Below are positions 35,491 through 43,644 of a DNA stretch of 64,000 nt, in pieces. The stretch's first letter is position 1. Every line of letters starts with the position of its first letter. A program made the translations under genes and the position numbers. The notes beneath the pieces are model-generated. The model was not told the origin of the DNA. It saw nothing but the letters and a program-made list of their open reading frames with translations, and made no database searches. Source of the DNA: Candidatus Zixiibacteriota bacterium (GTDB taxonomy: Bacteria; Zixibacteria; MSB-5A5; GN15; PGXB01); NCBI GenBank assembly GCA_900498245.1, contig LS998015.1:919224-983223 (forward strand), read 5' to 3'.

Positions 35491-35697
35491 ATCCTTCAGT
35501 TGAAATATTTTTACAGTCCTTGAATTCCCTAATACGCAATCGTTGAACCAGATTGATTCTTTTCCACTCCAATATAATCAACGTCCTAAATTATTTAAAT
35601 GTTTAAATTGAATTCGGCAGGTGCCGGCATCAAGTCTCACTCGGCCCTGGCGTACTCCCATTGGAAACGGTCGCATCTTATTGAATAGTCGGCACTC

Positions 35698-36336
35698 TTA
35701 GGCCAGCCCCGGAAAGAGCTGCAGGAGGCCGCTGGAGATAAATTCAATCGAAATGGCGGTAAGAATCAGCCCCATCACACGGGTGGTGATATTTATTCCG
35801 GTCCGGCCCAAAACCCGGCTCATCGGTATCGCCAGGCGCATGGTCAGCCAGAGAAGTACCGCCGCCACCACGCAACTGGCCATCAGGATACCTTTGTGCC
35901 CCCAGCCCGGTACTTCCTGCGAATAGATAATTACCGTGCTTATCGCCCCCGGCCCCGCCAGAAGCGGCATTGCCATCGGCACTACGGCAATACTTTCTTT
36001 GTTCTCCGCCTCCTGATCCTCCTCGGGGGTGTGACGGGTCGGACTTTGCTGGGCGTGCATCATGGCGATACCAAGGAATAGAAGCAAGATCCCTCCGGCC
36101 ACCCGGAACGACGCCATACTGATTCCGAAAAAATGCAGGATGGTATTTCCGAAAATGCTCGATACTATCAGAATCACGGCCGTGGCCAGTGCCGCAATTC
36201 GGGCGATATGCTTGCGGTCCGAATCGGTATTATGGCCGGTAAGTCCCAGGAATACCGGGATAGCGCCGATCGGATCGATAATGACCAGAACCGCGACAAA
36301 GATTTTTATATAATCATTCCACTGGAGCATTTCCAT
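35698..36336 (-). CDS. MarC family (UPF0056) integral membrane protein
   Basis: 212 residues, six helices, with MarC-family sequences IFVAVLVIIDPIGAIPVFLG near the start and AMPLLAGPGAISTVIIYSQE in the middle. Function of the family is not established. It is the last gene of the leftward operon that begins at the aldolase (40935). Confidence 0.9.
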   Translation of the reverse strand: MEMLQWNDYIKIFVAVLVIIDPIGAIPVFLGLTGHNTDSDRKHIARIAALATAVILIVSSIFGNTILHFFGISMASFRVAGGILLLFLGIAMMHAQQSPTRHTPEEDQEAENKESIAVVPMAMPLLAGPGAISTVIIYSQEVPGWGHKGILMASCVVAAVLLWLTMRLAIPMSRVLGRTGINITTRVMGLILTAISIEFISSGLLQLFPGLA

Positions 36337-36354
36337 CGCGCAATCCCGTGCCGC

Positions 36355-36723
36355 TTACCCCATCCGGCTCTTGCCGAAACCGAGCACTTTCAGACAATGC
36401 GGGCAGAAATAAACCGTGTTGTCGGCGGAAATAAATGGAATCCCTTTGGTCCGGGTATAAATCTCATTGAGCGATGCCTCACAATGCGGACAGATCGGCA
36501 CAAGATCCTCGCGTTCGGCTAATTTGAATTCCGTTTTAGTCTGCTCCTGAACCGGCGATGGCCTGTGTTGAGCGCGAATCGACGGTGATTCGTCGGTTTC
36601 GGTGGCGAAATCGGGAACAGCCACCAGCGCCCCGCAATGGGGACAGGCCATGGTTTCGCCCCGTTTCAGATAGCCGCTTACTATCGGCTTGCGGCAGGTT
36701 GAACATTTGAATTTCAGACCCAC
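36355..36723 (-). CDS. double zinc-ribbon protein
   Basis: 122 residues starting with GTG after GGGAGGA. The N-terminal ribbon is CSTCRKPI...CPHCGAL and the C-terminal one is CPHCEASL...CPHCLKVLG, linked by a charged, probably flexible stretch. No known function; position 18 bp after panB points to the same transcript. Confidence 0.75.
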   Translation of the reverse strand: MGLKFKCSTCRKPIVSGYLKRGETMACPHCGALVAVPDFATETDESPSIRAQHRPSPVQEQTKTEFKLAEREDLVPICPHCEASLNEIYTRTKGIPFISADNTVYFCPHCLKVLGFGKSRMG

Positions 36724-36741
36724 AGCCTTTTCCTCCCTTAT

Positions 36742-37569
36742 CTATTCCTTTTTCAGGAATGATTCGTCGTCGTTCGGGTATGACCCGCTTCTGACATCGG
36801 CGACAAACTCCCGCGCCGCCTTCTCGATCAGAGGCGGCAGATCGACATAGCGGCGGACAAATTTCGGAGTATAGATATCATATAATCCCAGAATATCGTT
36901 TATCACCAGCACCTGCCCGTCGCAATCTTTGCCCGCCCCGATTCCGATAGTCGGAATATGAACCGCGTCAGTAATTTCCGTCGCCGTATCGGCCTGTATC
37001 AACTCCAGAACCATCGAGAACGCCCCGGCCTCTTCCAGCGCCTGCGCCGATTCGATCAGATACTGCCGCGATTTTTCCTGCCGTCCCTGCACTCTGGCTC
37101 CGCCGAAACGGTATATCGATTGCGGGGTCATTCCGATATGCCCCATCACCGGGATACCGCATTCGACTATCCGCTTGACCGTCCCGGCCATCTCGATGCC
37201 GCCTTCGAGTTTCACCGCCTCGGCGCTCGCCTCCCGGACAAATCTCCCGGCGTTGGTTATCGCCGTCTCCAGCGATGGTTGATACGACATGAACGGCATA
37301 TCGGCGATAACCAGCGCGTATTGCGTCGCCCGCGCCACTGCCCGCACATGCGCCAGCATCATTTCCATCGTCACCGGGTGCGTACTCTTTTCGCCGTACA
37401 CGACCATTCCGGCCGAATCGCCGACCAGAAGGGAATCGACTCCGGCCCTGTCCAGCGTCTTGGCCGTGAAAAAATCATAAGCGGTCAGGACAGCAATCTT
37501 TTCGCCCTTCGCTTTCTTATCGACAAAGCGAAGCACCGTCATTTTTTTGCGAATATTCGTATCTGCCAT
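36742..37569 (-). CDS. panB: 3-methyl-2-oxobutanoate hydroxymethyltransferase (ketopantoate hydroxymethyltransferase)
   Basis: 275 residues from the ATG at 37569 (GGGAG 10 bp upstream); a TTG 6 bp earlier is the alternative. The family blocks are clear: VLTAYDFFTAKTLDRAGVDS, LLVGDSAGMVVYG, IADMPFMSYQ, VKLEGG, MGHIGMTPQS and TIGIGAGKDCDGQVLVINDI. PanB uses methylene-tetrahydrofolate to make ketopantoate for coenzyme A, which links it to the folate genes upstream. Confidence 0.96.
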   Translation of the reverse strand: MADTNIRKKMTVLRFVDKKAKGEKIAVLTAYDFFTAKTLDRAGVDSLLVGDSAGMVVYGEKSTHPVTMEMMLAHVRAVARATQYALVIADMPFMSYQPSLETAITNAGRFVREASAEAVKLEGGIEMAGTVKRIVECGIPVMGHIGMTPQSIYRFGGARVQGRQEKSRQYLIESAQALEEAGAFSMVLELIQADTATEITDAVHIPTIGIGAGKDCDGQVLVINDILGLYDIYTPKFVRRYVDLPPLIEKAAREFVADVRSGSYPNDDESFLKKE

Positions 37570-37571
37570 TT

Positions 37572-38213
37572 TCAATTACTCCCGGCCGGGGCGTAATATT
37601 TCTTCCCCGACACCGGCTTCTTTATTATCTCTACAATATTACGAAAATCATCGGAATTGTTAACAAAATCGATATCGTCGGTCTTGACCACCAGAAGCGG
37701 GCTCTCTTCATAATGAAAGAAGAAATAATTGAAGGCCTCGTTGAGTTGATTGAGATAGTCGTCGTCGATAGTCTTCTCGAACGCCAAATTGCGTTTGTGG
37801 ATCCGGCTCTTCAGAACCGGTGTGCTGGCCTGCAGATATATGGTCAGATCCGGCTTGGGGATATGGGCAATCAAGAGGGGAAGAATCTTCTCGTAAACCG
37901 TTAGTTCCGGTCCCGCCAGATTGACCGACGCAAATATATGATCGCGGGCAAACGAATAATCGGCGATAATTTTCTGGGCGAATAGATCATGCACCAGAAG
38001 TCCCTGCTGTTGCTGGTAGCGGGTCAGAAGAAAATACAATTGCGCCGAAAGCGCGAAGCGCTTCGGATTTTTGTAAAAATCGACCAGGAAAGGATTATTC
38101 ATCGCTTCATCCAGAAGCAATTCGGCGCCGATTTCGTCGGCCAGAAGCCGCGCCAAAGTCGTCTTACCGGCTCCGATTACGCCTTCAATGGCGATATATT
38201 TCGGTTCAGACAT
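37572..38213 (-). CDS. deoxynucleoside kinase
   Basis: 213 residues with the P-loop EGVIGAGKTTLARLLA at 9-24 and the family's YSFARDHIFASVNLAGPE region. The C-terminal part has PDLTIYLQASTPVLKSRIHK and the lid RNLAFEKTI. It is of the dGK/dCK type that phosphorylates deoxyribonucleosides. Its start overlaps folK by 8 bp and its stop lies 2 bp from panB. A standalone kinase often occurs next to folK in FCB genomes. Confidence 0.9.
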   Translation of the reverse strand: MSEPKYIAIEGVIGAGKTTLARLLADEIGAELLLDEAMNNPFLVDFYKNPKRFALSAQLYFLLTRYQQQQGLLVHDLFAQKIIADYSFARDHIFASVNLAGPELTVYEKILPLLIAHIPKPDLTIYLQASTPVLKSRIHKRNLAFEKTIDDDYLNQLNEAFNYFFFHYEESPLLVVKTDDIDFVNNSDDFRNIVEIIKKPVSGKKYYAPAGSN

Positions 38214-38715
38214 TGCGGAATAAGTTGTCCTTATACAAAATCATCTGGGCCTGATCGCCGTCCCTGAGATAGGTCGCTACTTTTTCCCCCGTGACCGGAT
38301 GAATTAACTCCGGCTCGATCTGCAATAGCGGCACCAGAAAGAACGGGCGCATGGTCAATTTGCGGTGCGGCACCGAAAGACGCTCCGTTTCGATAACTTC
38401 CTTACCGAAAAGAAGGATATCGATATCGATCGTCCGCGGCTTGTATCCCCCCTTGTCGGCCCGTCCCAGTTTCTTTTCGATCAATTCAATCTGGTTGAGA
38501 AGTTCCAGCGGCCGATAAGCATAATCTCCTTTGGCCACCATGTTGAGAAAACCCGGAGCCGGTTCGGCCATTTCCATCGCCGGATTGATATATATCGGGG
38601 AGCATTCGATCAGTTCGAATCCTTCCATGGAGGCGATCATTTCGCAGGCCTTGCAGAGGTTGCCCTCCCGGTCGCCGAGATTAGAACCAAATGCGAGATA
38701 TACCGTGCTCTTCAT
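38206..38715 (-). CDS. folK: 2-amino-4-hydroxy-6-hydroxymethyldihydropteridine pyrophosphokinase
   Basis: 169 residues with the HPPK hallmarks: YLAFGSNLGDREGNL, LLNQIELIEKKLGR and the metal-binding/catalytic block KPRTIDIDILLFG followed by VPHRKLTMRPFFLVPL. The ribosome site AGGAGAT lies just before the ATG. It catalyses the pyrophosphorylation step of folate synthesis. Confidence 0.95.
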   Translation of the reverse strand: MKSTVYLAFGSNLGDREGNLCKACEMIASMEGFELIECSPIYINPAMEMAEPAPGFLNMVAKGDYAYRPLELLNQIELIEKKLGRADKGGYKPRTIDIDILLFGKEVIETERLSVPHRKLTMRPFFLVPLLQIEPELIHPVTGEKVATYLRDGDQAQMILYKDNLFRNV

Positions 38716-38729
38716 ATCTATCTCCTTCC

Positions 38730-39122
38730 TTAGTTCTTATTATCGGCAATTATCTTCGACGGGTCAGGTTGCTGGCGGCTGACTTCGATTTCGATATGTT
38801 CGATATTTCCCGCAATCGGAGGAATAATCTTGCGCACCCGCACCGTCACGTGAAAAACCGGAAAATCATTGAGTATCTCATTGGCCAGCGATACCGCCAG
38901 ACTCTCCACCAGCGAAAACGCTTTTCCTTCGACTATGCCTCGAATCTTCTGATAGACCGCTTCATAATCGACCGTATCTTTGAGCGAATCCGATTCCCCC
39001 GGCGGCGCCAGGTCGGTTTCCAGTTCGCAGTCCACTTCAAAACGCCGGCCTGTTTCCTTCTCGGCCGCCGTGACGCCGTGGTATCCGTAAAACACCATAT
39101 CTTTCAGTCTTATAACATCCAT
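38730..39122 (-). CDS. folB: dihydroneopterin aldolase
   Basis: 130 residues with the FolB pattern VIRLKDMVFYGYHGVTAAEK, VDYEAVYQKI, FSLVESLAVSLANEIL and the final strand HVTVRVRKI, including the active-site Glu and Tyr of the family. A GGGAGGAG ribosome site precedes the ATG. It acts just before FolK. Confidence 0.95.
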   Translation of the reverse strand: MDVIRLKDMVFYGYHGVTAAEKETGRRFEVDCELETDLAPPGESDSLKDTVDYEAVYQKIRGIVEGKAFSLVESLAVSLANEILNDFPVFHVTVRVRKIIPPIAGNIEHIEIEVSRQQPDPSKIIADNKN

Positions 39123-39124
39123 TG

Positions 39125-40291
39125 TTACTCCTCCCGGATTCCTTTTTTCAGTATATTTTTTCGCGTGACCCTTTCACCGGCTTTCCGATAATCGTCGGCC
39201 GATGCCGTCAGGGAGAGTCGCAGATACCCCTCGCCACTCTCGCCGAAAGCCGATCCGGGTAGAGTCAGGATTCTTCGACGGCGCAACATGGCCGCCGCAA
39301 AGGACGATGACTGCCGCCGGCGGGGAATCTTCAGCCAGACAAACGGCGCGCCGTCGCCGCTGACACACTTCCACCCGAGTCGATCGGCGACCTCCCGCGC
39401 CGCCAGCCGCGACTGCTGAACATTTTTCCGAATTTCCTTCAAAGCGGGGGAGGGGAAATTTTCCACCCCCTTAATGGCCAGATCGATCCAGCCCCGCGGA
39501 ATGAAATTCCCCGTGGCCCGGCCGATCGTCTCCAATCCGGAGATTATTTCCGATGACCCGACCGCGAATCCGAACGGCATCGGGGGAAGACCGAAAGCGA
39601 ACGGAATAGAGAAAACCTCGGCCGCCACCCGATCCCCGCCCGGTATCGCCAGAGGGGAGACATATTTGTCCGAGGTGAGCGAGCAATAAGCGGCGTCATT
39701 GACAATGAAAAGATTTTCTTTCGACGCCATCCGCACCAGTTCCTCCAGTTCCGTCTCATCGAGAATCGAACCGAGCGGATTGTGGGGGTTGTTGAGAATT
39801 ATTATATGCGCCGCTTTTCCCAGTCTTGCGGCGATCTTTTTCAATGATGGTTTATAATTGGTTTTTTCCGAAAGAGTATAAGAAACCGGCACCCCTCCCG
39901 CGCAGATAACATTCTTGCGATAGACCGGCAACCCCGGCTCGGGACACAAAACAATATCGCCGCTCTCCACGAATGCCAGGGAGAGATCAAGCATGATTCT
40001 GCGGATTCCATGGCCGAGATAAATTTCCCGCCGGGGATTGACTTTCAGCCCGCATTCCTTTTTCAGCCAGTCGGCCAGAATTCTTTTCAATTTGAGAAGT
40101 TCTTCACCCGATGCCATCTGCATGTCCGCCCCTGCCTGAGGAATATCACCCGGCCAGCGAAAGTGCCCCAGATCTATTATGGGGAGCCCTCTTTCCCGCG
40201 CCGCCATCGTCCGCTTGGGGAAATATTCCTCCGGATCGAACGGAAAATGATAAATCCGGTCGGCTTTATCGAGAATAACCTTCTTGATCAT
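39125..40291 (-). CDS. class I/II aminotransferase homologue lacking the PLP lysine
   Basis: 388 residues with the fold-type I layout: NNPHNPLGSILDE at 167-179, VNDAAY at 197-202 (Asp199 for the pyridine N, Tyr202), and the C-terminal GYLRLSLTA Arg. Where active members have SLSKxxxxxGWRxGFAVG, this protein has SIPFAFGLPPMPFGFAVG at 228-245, so the Schiff-base Lys is Phe231 and the following Arg is Pro. I checked this on the DNA (TCT ATT CCG TTC at about 39611-39600). It is probably a pseudo-enzyme or acts by other chemistry. Its start overlaps the aldolase stop by 4 bp and folB follows 2 bp later. Confidence 0.85.
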   Translation of the reverse strand: MIKKVILDKADRIYHFPFDPEEYFPKRTMAARERGLPIIDLGHFRWPGDIPQAGADMQMASGEELLKLKRILADWLKKECGLKVNPRREIYLGHGIRRIMLDLSLAFVESGDIVLCPEPGLPVYRKNVICAGGVPVSYTLSEKTNYKPSLKKIAARLGKAAHIIILNNPHNPLGSILDETELEELVRMASKENLFIVNDAAYCSLTSDKYVSPLAIPGGDRVAAEVFSIPFAFGLPPMPFGFAVGSSEIISGLETIGRATGNFIPRGWIDLAIKGVENFPSPALKEIRKNVQQSRLAAREVADRLGWKCVSGDGAPFVWLKIPRRRQSSSFAAAMLRRRRILTLPGSAFGESGEGYLRLSLTASADDYRKAGERVTRKNILKKGIREE

Positions 40292-40935
40292 TCTGTTTCC
40301 CGCAACTTTGCCGTCCTGATTTTTTCCAGACGGCGGATTTCATTCTTGTCGAGAAAATTCAGTTTACCTTTGGTTTCGGCAATATAGATTATTTTGATAT
40401 AATGTTCAACCGTTTCCATCCGGTCATACGCCTCTTCCATATTTCGCCCGATTGTCAGGACTCCGTGATTCCTCAGAATGAATGCCTGACTCGTCTTGAT
40501 ATATTTCTCCAGCGCCTTCGGCACCATCTCCGTTCCCGGGGGAGCATATGCAATCAGTGAAATTTTCCCGACCGAAACAATGACTTCCGGCAAAATGCCT
40601 TCCGGAACCTTTCGTCCGGTTATCGAGAACGCCGTGGCAAAAGGGGGATGGGCGTGGCAACAGGCGGTTATTTCAGGACGATTTCTATAGACCGCCAGAT
40701 GCATCAACAATTCCGATGACGGCCGCCCTGATGACGATGTAATCTTCCCCTCGCGATCGACAACTACCATATCTTGGCCTGCCAGAAAACCTTTGGCTCT
40801 CCCGGCCGGGGTTACGACAATCGCGCCGCTTTTCAACCGGACAGAAAGGTTGCCGTCGGTTCCGGCGATAAATCCCTTTTCATAGATTCTTCGCCCATAT
40901 TTTACAAGGAGTTGTCGGGCTTCTGATTCCTTCAT
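40288..40935 (-). CDS. class II aldolase (FucA/AraD family)
   Basis: 215 residues with the zinc-binding pattern CCHAHPPFATAF and a further His in NHGVLTIG, plus GTDGNLSVRL and SGRPSSELLMHLAVYR. These enzymes cleave sugar phosphates such as fuculose-1-phosphate. It is the first gene of the leftward folate/pantothenate operon; homologues in folate loci are proposed to supply or remove pteridine intermediates, which is unproven here. Confidence 0.88.
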   Translation of the reverse strand: MKESEARQLLVKYGRRIYEKGFIAGTDGNLSVRLKSGAIVVTPAGRAKGFLAGQDMVVVDREGKITSSSGRPSSELLMHLAVYRNRPEITACCHAHPPFATAFSITGRKVPEGILPEVIVSVGKISLIAYAPPGTEMVPKALEKYIKTSQAFILRNHGVLTIGRNMEEAYDRMETVEHYIKIIYIAETKGKLNFLDKNEIRRLEKIRTAKLRETE

Positions 40936-41122
40936 TGAGGTAAATCTAACCTAAACACGATTCAAAGTCAACGCCCTCGATTTTTGGCCGCCCCAATGTG
41001 ATTTTAAGCGGCGTGAAGTCGCTGCCGCCAAAGAATTTGGAAACAAGTGAACAATTTATCCGGTATAAACGTTAGAATGATGACAAAAATTAGTTGTCAA
41101 TTAAAAATTTATTAATTTTTGC

Positions 41123-41151
41123 TTGACACCTAAGTTTTTGCGGCGTATAAT
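41123..41151 (+). promoter_or_regulatory. consensus sigma-70 promoter of htrA
   Basis: TTGACA (41123-41128), 17-bp spacer, TATAAT (41146-41151): a perfect match to the primary-sigma consensus. Upstream lies an AT-rich tract like an UP element, beginning with TGTCAA, which mirrors the -35 box. It implies strong constitutive expression and shows that the HtrA start must be downstream. Confidence 0.85.
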
Positions 41152-41179
41152 AAAAGGCTATATTGTTTGGAGGTGTCCC

Positions 41180-42679
41180 TTGAAAGGGAGGATTCATTTT
41201 CTCGCCGGGATTCCCGGCCGCTATATTTCTTTGGCCCTGGTGGCCGTCGTTTTTACCGTATTAGGGATAATACTGGCTTCCAACCTCGATCTTTCCCAGA
41301 AATCAATTGCCACTCCCACTACCGCGGCCAGCCCGACCTTCCCGGTCGTACAGACTACCGAGGGAGAGTTGCACTCTCCTTTTGTTCCGGTTGTCGAAAA
41401 AGTCAAAGATGCCGTGGTTAATATCGCTGCCGAAGTTCCTCAGCAGTACGGCAGCAATGATTTCTTTTATCATTTCTTCGGCATGCCCCAGGGACCGGCC
41501 TATTCTTACGGCTCCGGATTTTTCTTTCGCGCCGACGGCTATATCCTTACCAATAATCACGTCGTCAGCGGCGCCAGCAAAGTAATGGTACGGACCTCCA
41601 CCGGCTATCAGTACGAGGCCCAGGTGGTCGGGGCCGATCCGCAAACCGATCTGGCCGTCCTCAAAGTTAAACCGGAAGAAAAAATTACATATATCTCCTT
41701 CGGCAATTCCGATGAAATCAAAGTCGGCGATTGGGCGATTGCCATCGGGAACCCTTTCCCCCAGCAGGGTCTGGATAGGACTGTCACGGTGGGTGTCATT
41801 TCAGCCAAAGGTCGGACCAACCTTAATTTCGGCAACGAATCGCCCCGCTATCAGGATTATATTCAGACCGATGCTTCGATTAATCCCGGTAACTCCGGCG
41901 GTCCGCTTTTGGATCTCAAAGGTGAGGCGATTGGCGTCAATGCCGCCATTTCAACTCCCTCCGGCGGTTCGGTCGGTATCGGTTTTGCCGTGCCGATTAA
42001 TCTGGCCCGCGCCATTGTCCCTGACCTTATTGCCACCGGCCACATATCAACCGGCTGGCTGGGTATTTACATGTTCGATGTCTCTCAGGCCCAGGCCAAA
42101 CAACTCGGACTGGAAGCGGTGCGCGGCGTCTATATCGATTCCGTTTTTGCCGGTTCCCCGGCGGATCAGGCCGGCATCAAAAAAGGTGACGTCCTCACCA
42201 AATTCAATGGCCAGGATGTCAGCGATGGCGGCCAGTTGATGGCTCTTATTGCCACCGCTCCGAAAGATAAATCCTCGACCGTGGATTTGATTCGTGACGG
42301 TAAACATATCACGGTCACTCCGACTGTGGTCGATATGGAAACCTACGCCAAGGCCCATGAGTCGCAATTCCGCCGGGCCACCCCGGCGTCGATGGATTGG
42401 CTGGGCATGCAATTATTGACCTTTACTCCCGATATTGCCAATCAAATCGGCATTGATTATCTGCCGGGCGTACTGGTCAATCGGGTCGCGAGAAATTCCC
42501 GAGCCGATCAGGCCAATATTCATCCCGGCTCGATTATAACTTCGATCGATAACGTTGAAATAAAAAATCTGGATGATTTGAAACTGGAGATGCAAAGCCT
42601 CAAGGGAAGGAAATCTGCGATTCCTTTCCTGGTGGTTGATCCGTCCGGGTCAATAGAGTACAAGGCCATACGGCCGTAA
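41180..42679 (+). CDS. HtrA/DegP-type periplasmic serine protease
   Basis: 499 residues from the TTG at 41180, chosen because GGAGGT stands 5 bp upstream; the frame open further left lies inside the promoter. One N-terminal membrane anchor (ISLALVAVVFTVLGIILAS). The catalytic triad is His127 (ILTNNHVVSG), Asp157 (PQTDLAVLKV) and Ser239 (NPGNSGGPLLDL). Two PDZ domains follow (LGIYMFDVSQAQAKQLG..., LGMQLLTFTPDIANQIG...). It degrades or refolds misfolded envelope proteins. Confidence 0.95.
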   Translation: MKGRIHFLAGIPGRYISLALVAVVFTVLGIILASNLDLSQKSIATPTTAASPTFPVVQTTEGELHSPFVPVVEKVKDAVVNIAAEVPQQYGSNDFFYHFFGMPQGPAYSYGSGFFFRADGYILTNNHVVSGASKVMVRTSTGYQYEAQVVGADPQTDLAVLKVKPEEKITYISFGNSDEIKVGDWAIAIGNPFPQQGLDRTVTVGVISAKGRTNLNFGNESPRYQDYIQTDASINPGNSGGPLLDLKGEAIGVNAAISTPSGGSVGIGFAVPINLARAIVPDLIATGHISTGWLGIYMFDVSQAQAKQLGLEAVRGVYIDSVFAGSPADQAGIKKGDVLTKFNGQDVSDGGQLMALIATAPKDKSSTVDLIRDGKHITVTPTVVDMETYAKAHESQFRRATPASMDWLGMQLLTFTPDIANQIGIDYLPGVLVNRVARNSRADQANIHPGSIITSIDNVEIKNLDDLKLEMQSLKGRKSAIPFLVVDPSGSIEYKAIRP

Positions 42680-42740
42680 AAAAGGGGTGCTGGAATGGAA
42701 ACGCTTGTAGGCGTATTATCAATAGGAGTTGGAATTCATC

Positions 42741-43595
42741 GTGGCTAAACAATCTTTAAAGTACCGCGACGAAGACAGGTCCCTGGACCTGTACCTCCGT
42801 GAAATAGGGGAGACTCCCCTTATTCCCGCCGAGGAAGAAGTGCGATTGGCCAAACAAATCAGGCAAGGCAGCAAACAAGCCCTTGAATCCTTAACGAAGG
42901 CCAATCTCCGCTTTGTGGTCTCGGTGGCCAAGCAGTATCAGAACCAGGGTCTATCCCTGGCCGACCTTATCAACGAAGGGAATATCGGTCTTATCAAGGC
43001 GGCCAAACGGTTCGATGAAACCCGGGGATTCAAATTCATCAGTTATGCCGTCTGGTGGATAAGACAGGCCATCCTGCAGGCTCTGGCCGAGCAGAGCCGC
43101 ATTGTCCGTCTGCCCCTGAACCGGGTCGGGACTCTTCACAAAATCGGCAAGATATCCAGTTCGCTCGAGCAGGGTCTGGGGCGGGAGCCGTCCCCCGATG
43201 AAATCGCCCGGGAACTCGATCTATCGGAGATGGAAGTTTCCGATACTCTGAAAATCTCCAATTCGCATCTGTCGCTCGATGCCCCTTTTTCGGTTTCGGA
43301 GGATAATTCCCTCATCGATATCCTTGAGGATGAATTTCAGCCGGCGCCGGACGAGGAACTTCTCGATCAGTCGCTAAAACTGGAGATCGAAAAAGCGCTG
43401 GATACTCTCACGGCGCGCGAAGCCGAAGTTATCAGTCTCTATTTCGGACTGAATCATGAGAAGGCTCTCACGCTCGAGGAGATCGGGGCCCGCTTTTCTC
43501 TGACCCGCGAGCGGGTCCGGCAGATAAAGGAGAAGGCGATCCGTCGCCTCCGTCACGCCTCCCGCAGCCGCTCCTTACGGGCCTATTTGAATTAA
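42741..43595 (+). CDS. rpoD: primary sigma factor RpoD (short FCB-type)
   Basis: 284 residues from GTG at 42741; a TTG at 42729 is the alternative. Regions 1.2 to 4.2 are all present: [35 protein letters not shown] followed by [35 protein letters not shown] with SRIVRLP, and [20 protein letters not shown]. There is no region 1.1. It is very like the primary sigma of Bacteroidetes/Chlorobi, the main taxonomic marker in this window. A terminator follows. Confidence 0.95.
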   Translation: MAKQSLKYRDEDRSLDLYLREIGETPLIPAEEEVRLAKQIRQGSKQALESLTKANLRFVVSVAKQYQNQGLSLADLINEGNIGLIKAAKRFDETRGFKFISYAVWWIRQAILQALAEQSRIVRLPLNRVGTLHKIGKISSSLEQGLGREPSPDEIARELDLSEMEVSDTLKISNSHLSLDAPFSVSEDNSLIDILEDEFQPAPDEELLDQSLKLEIEKALDTLTAREAEVISLYFGLNHEKALTLEEIGARFSLTRERVRQIKEKAIRRLRHASRSRSLRAYLN

Positions 43596-43617
43596 TTTAT
43601 TTTGCTGCTATTTTGAG

Positions 43618-43644
43618 GGGAATCCGATTGGATTCCCTTTTTTT
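43618..43644 (+). terminator. terminator of rpoD
   Basis: GGGAATCC and GGATTCCC form a perfect 8-bp stem with a GATT loop, then seven Ts. It overlaps the end of the convergent membrane-protein gene. Confidence 0.92.
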
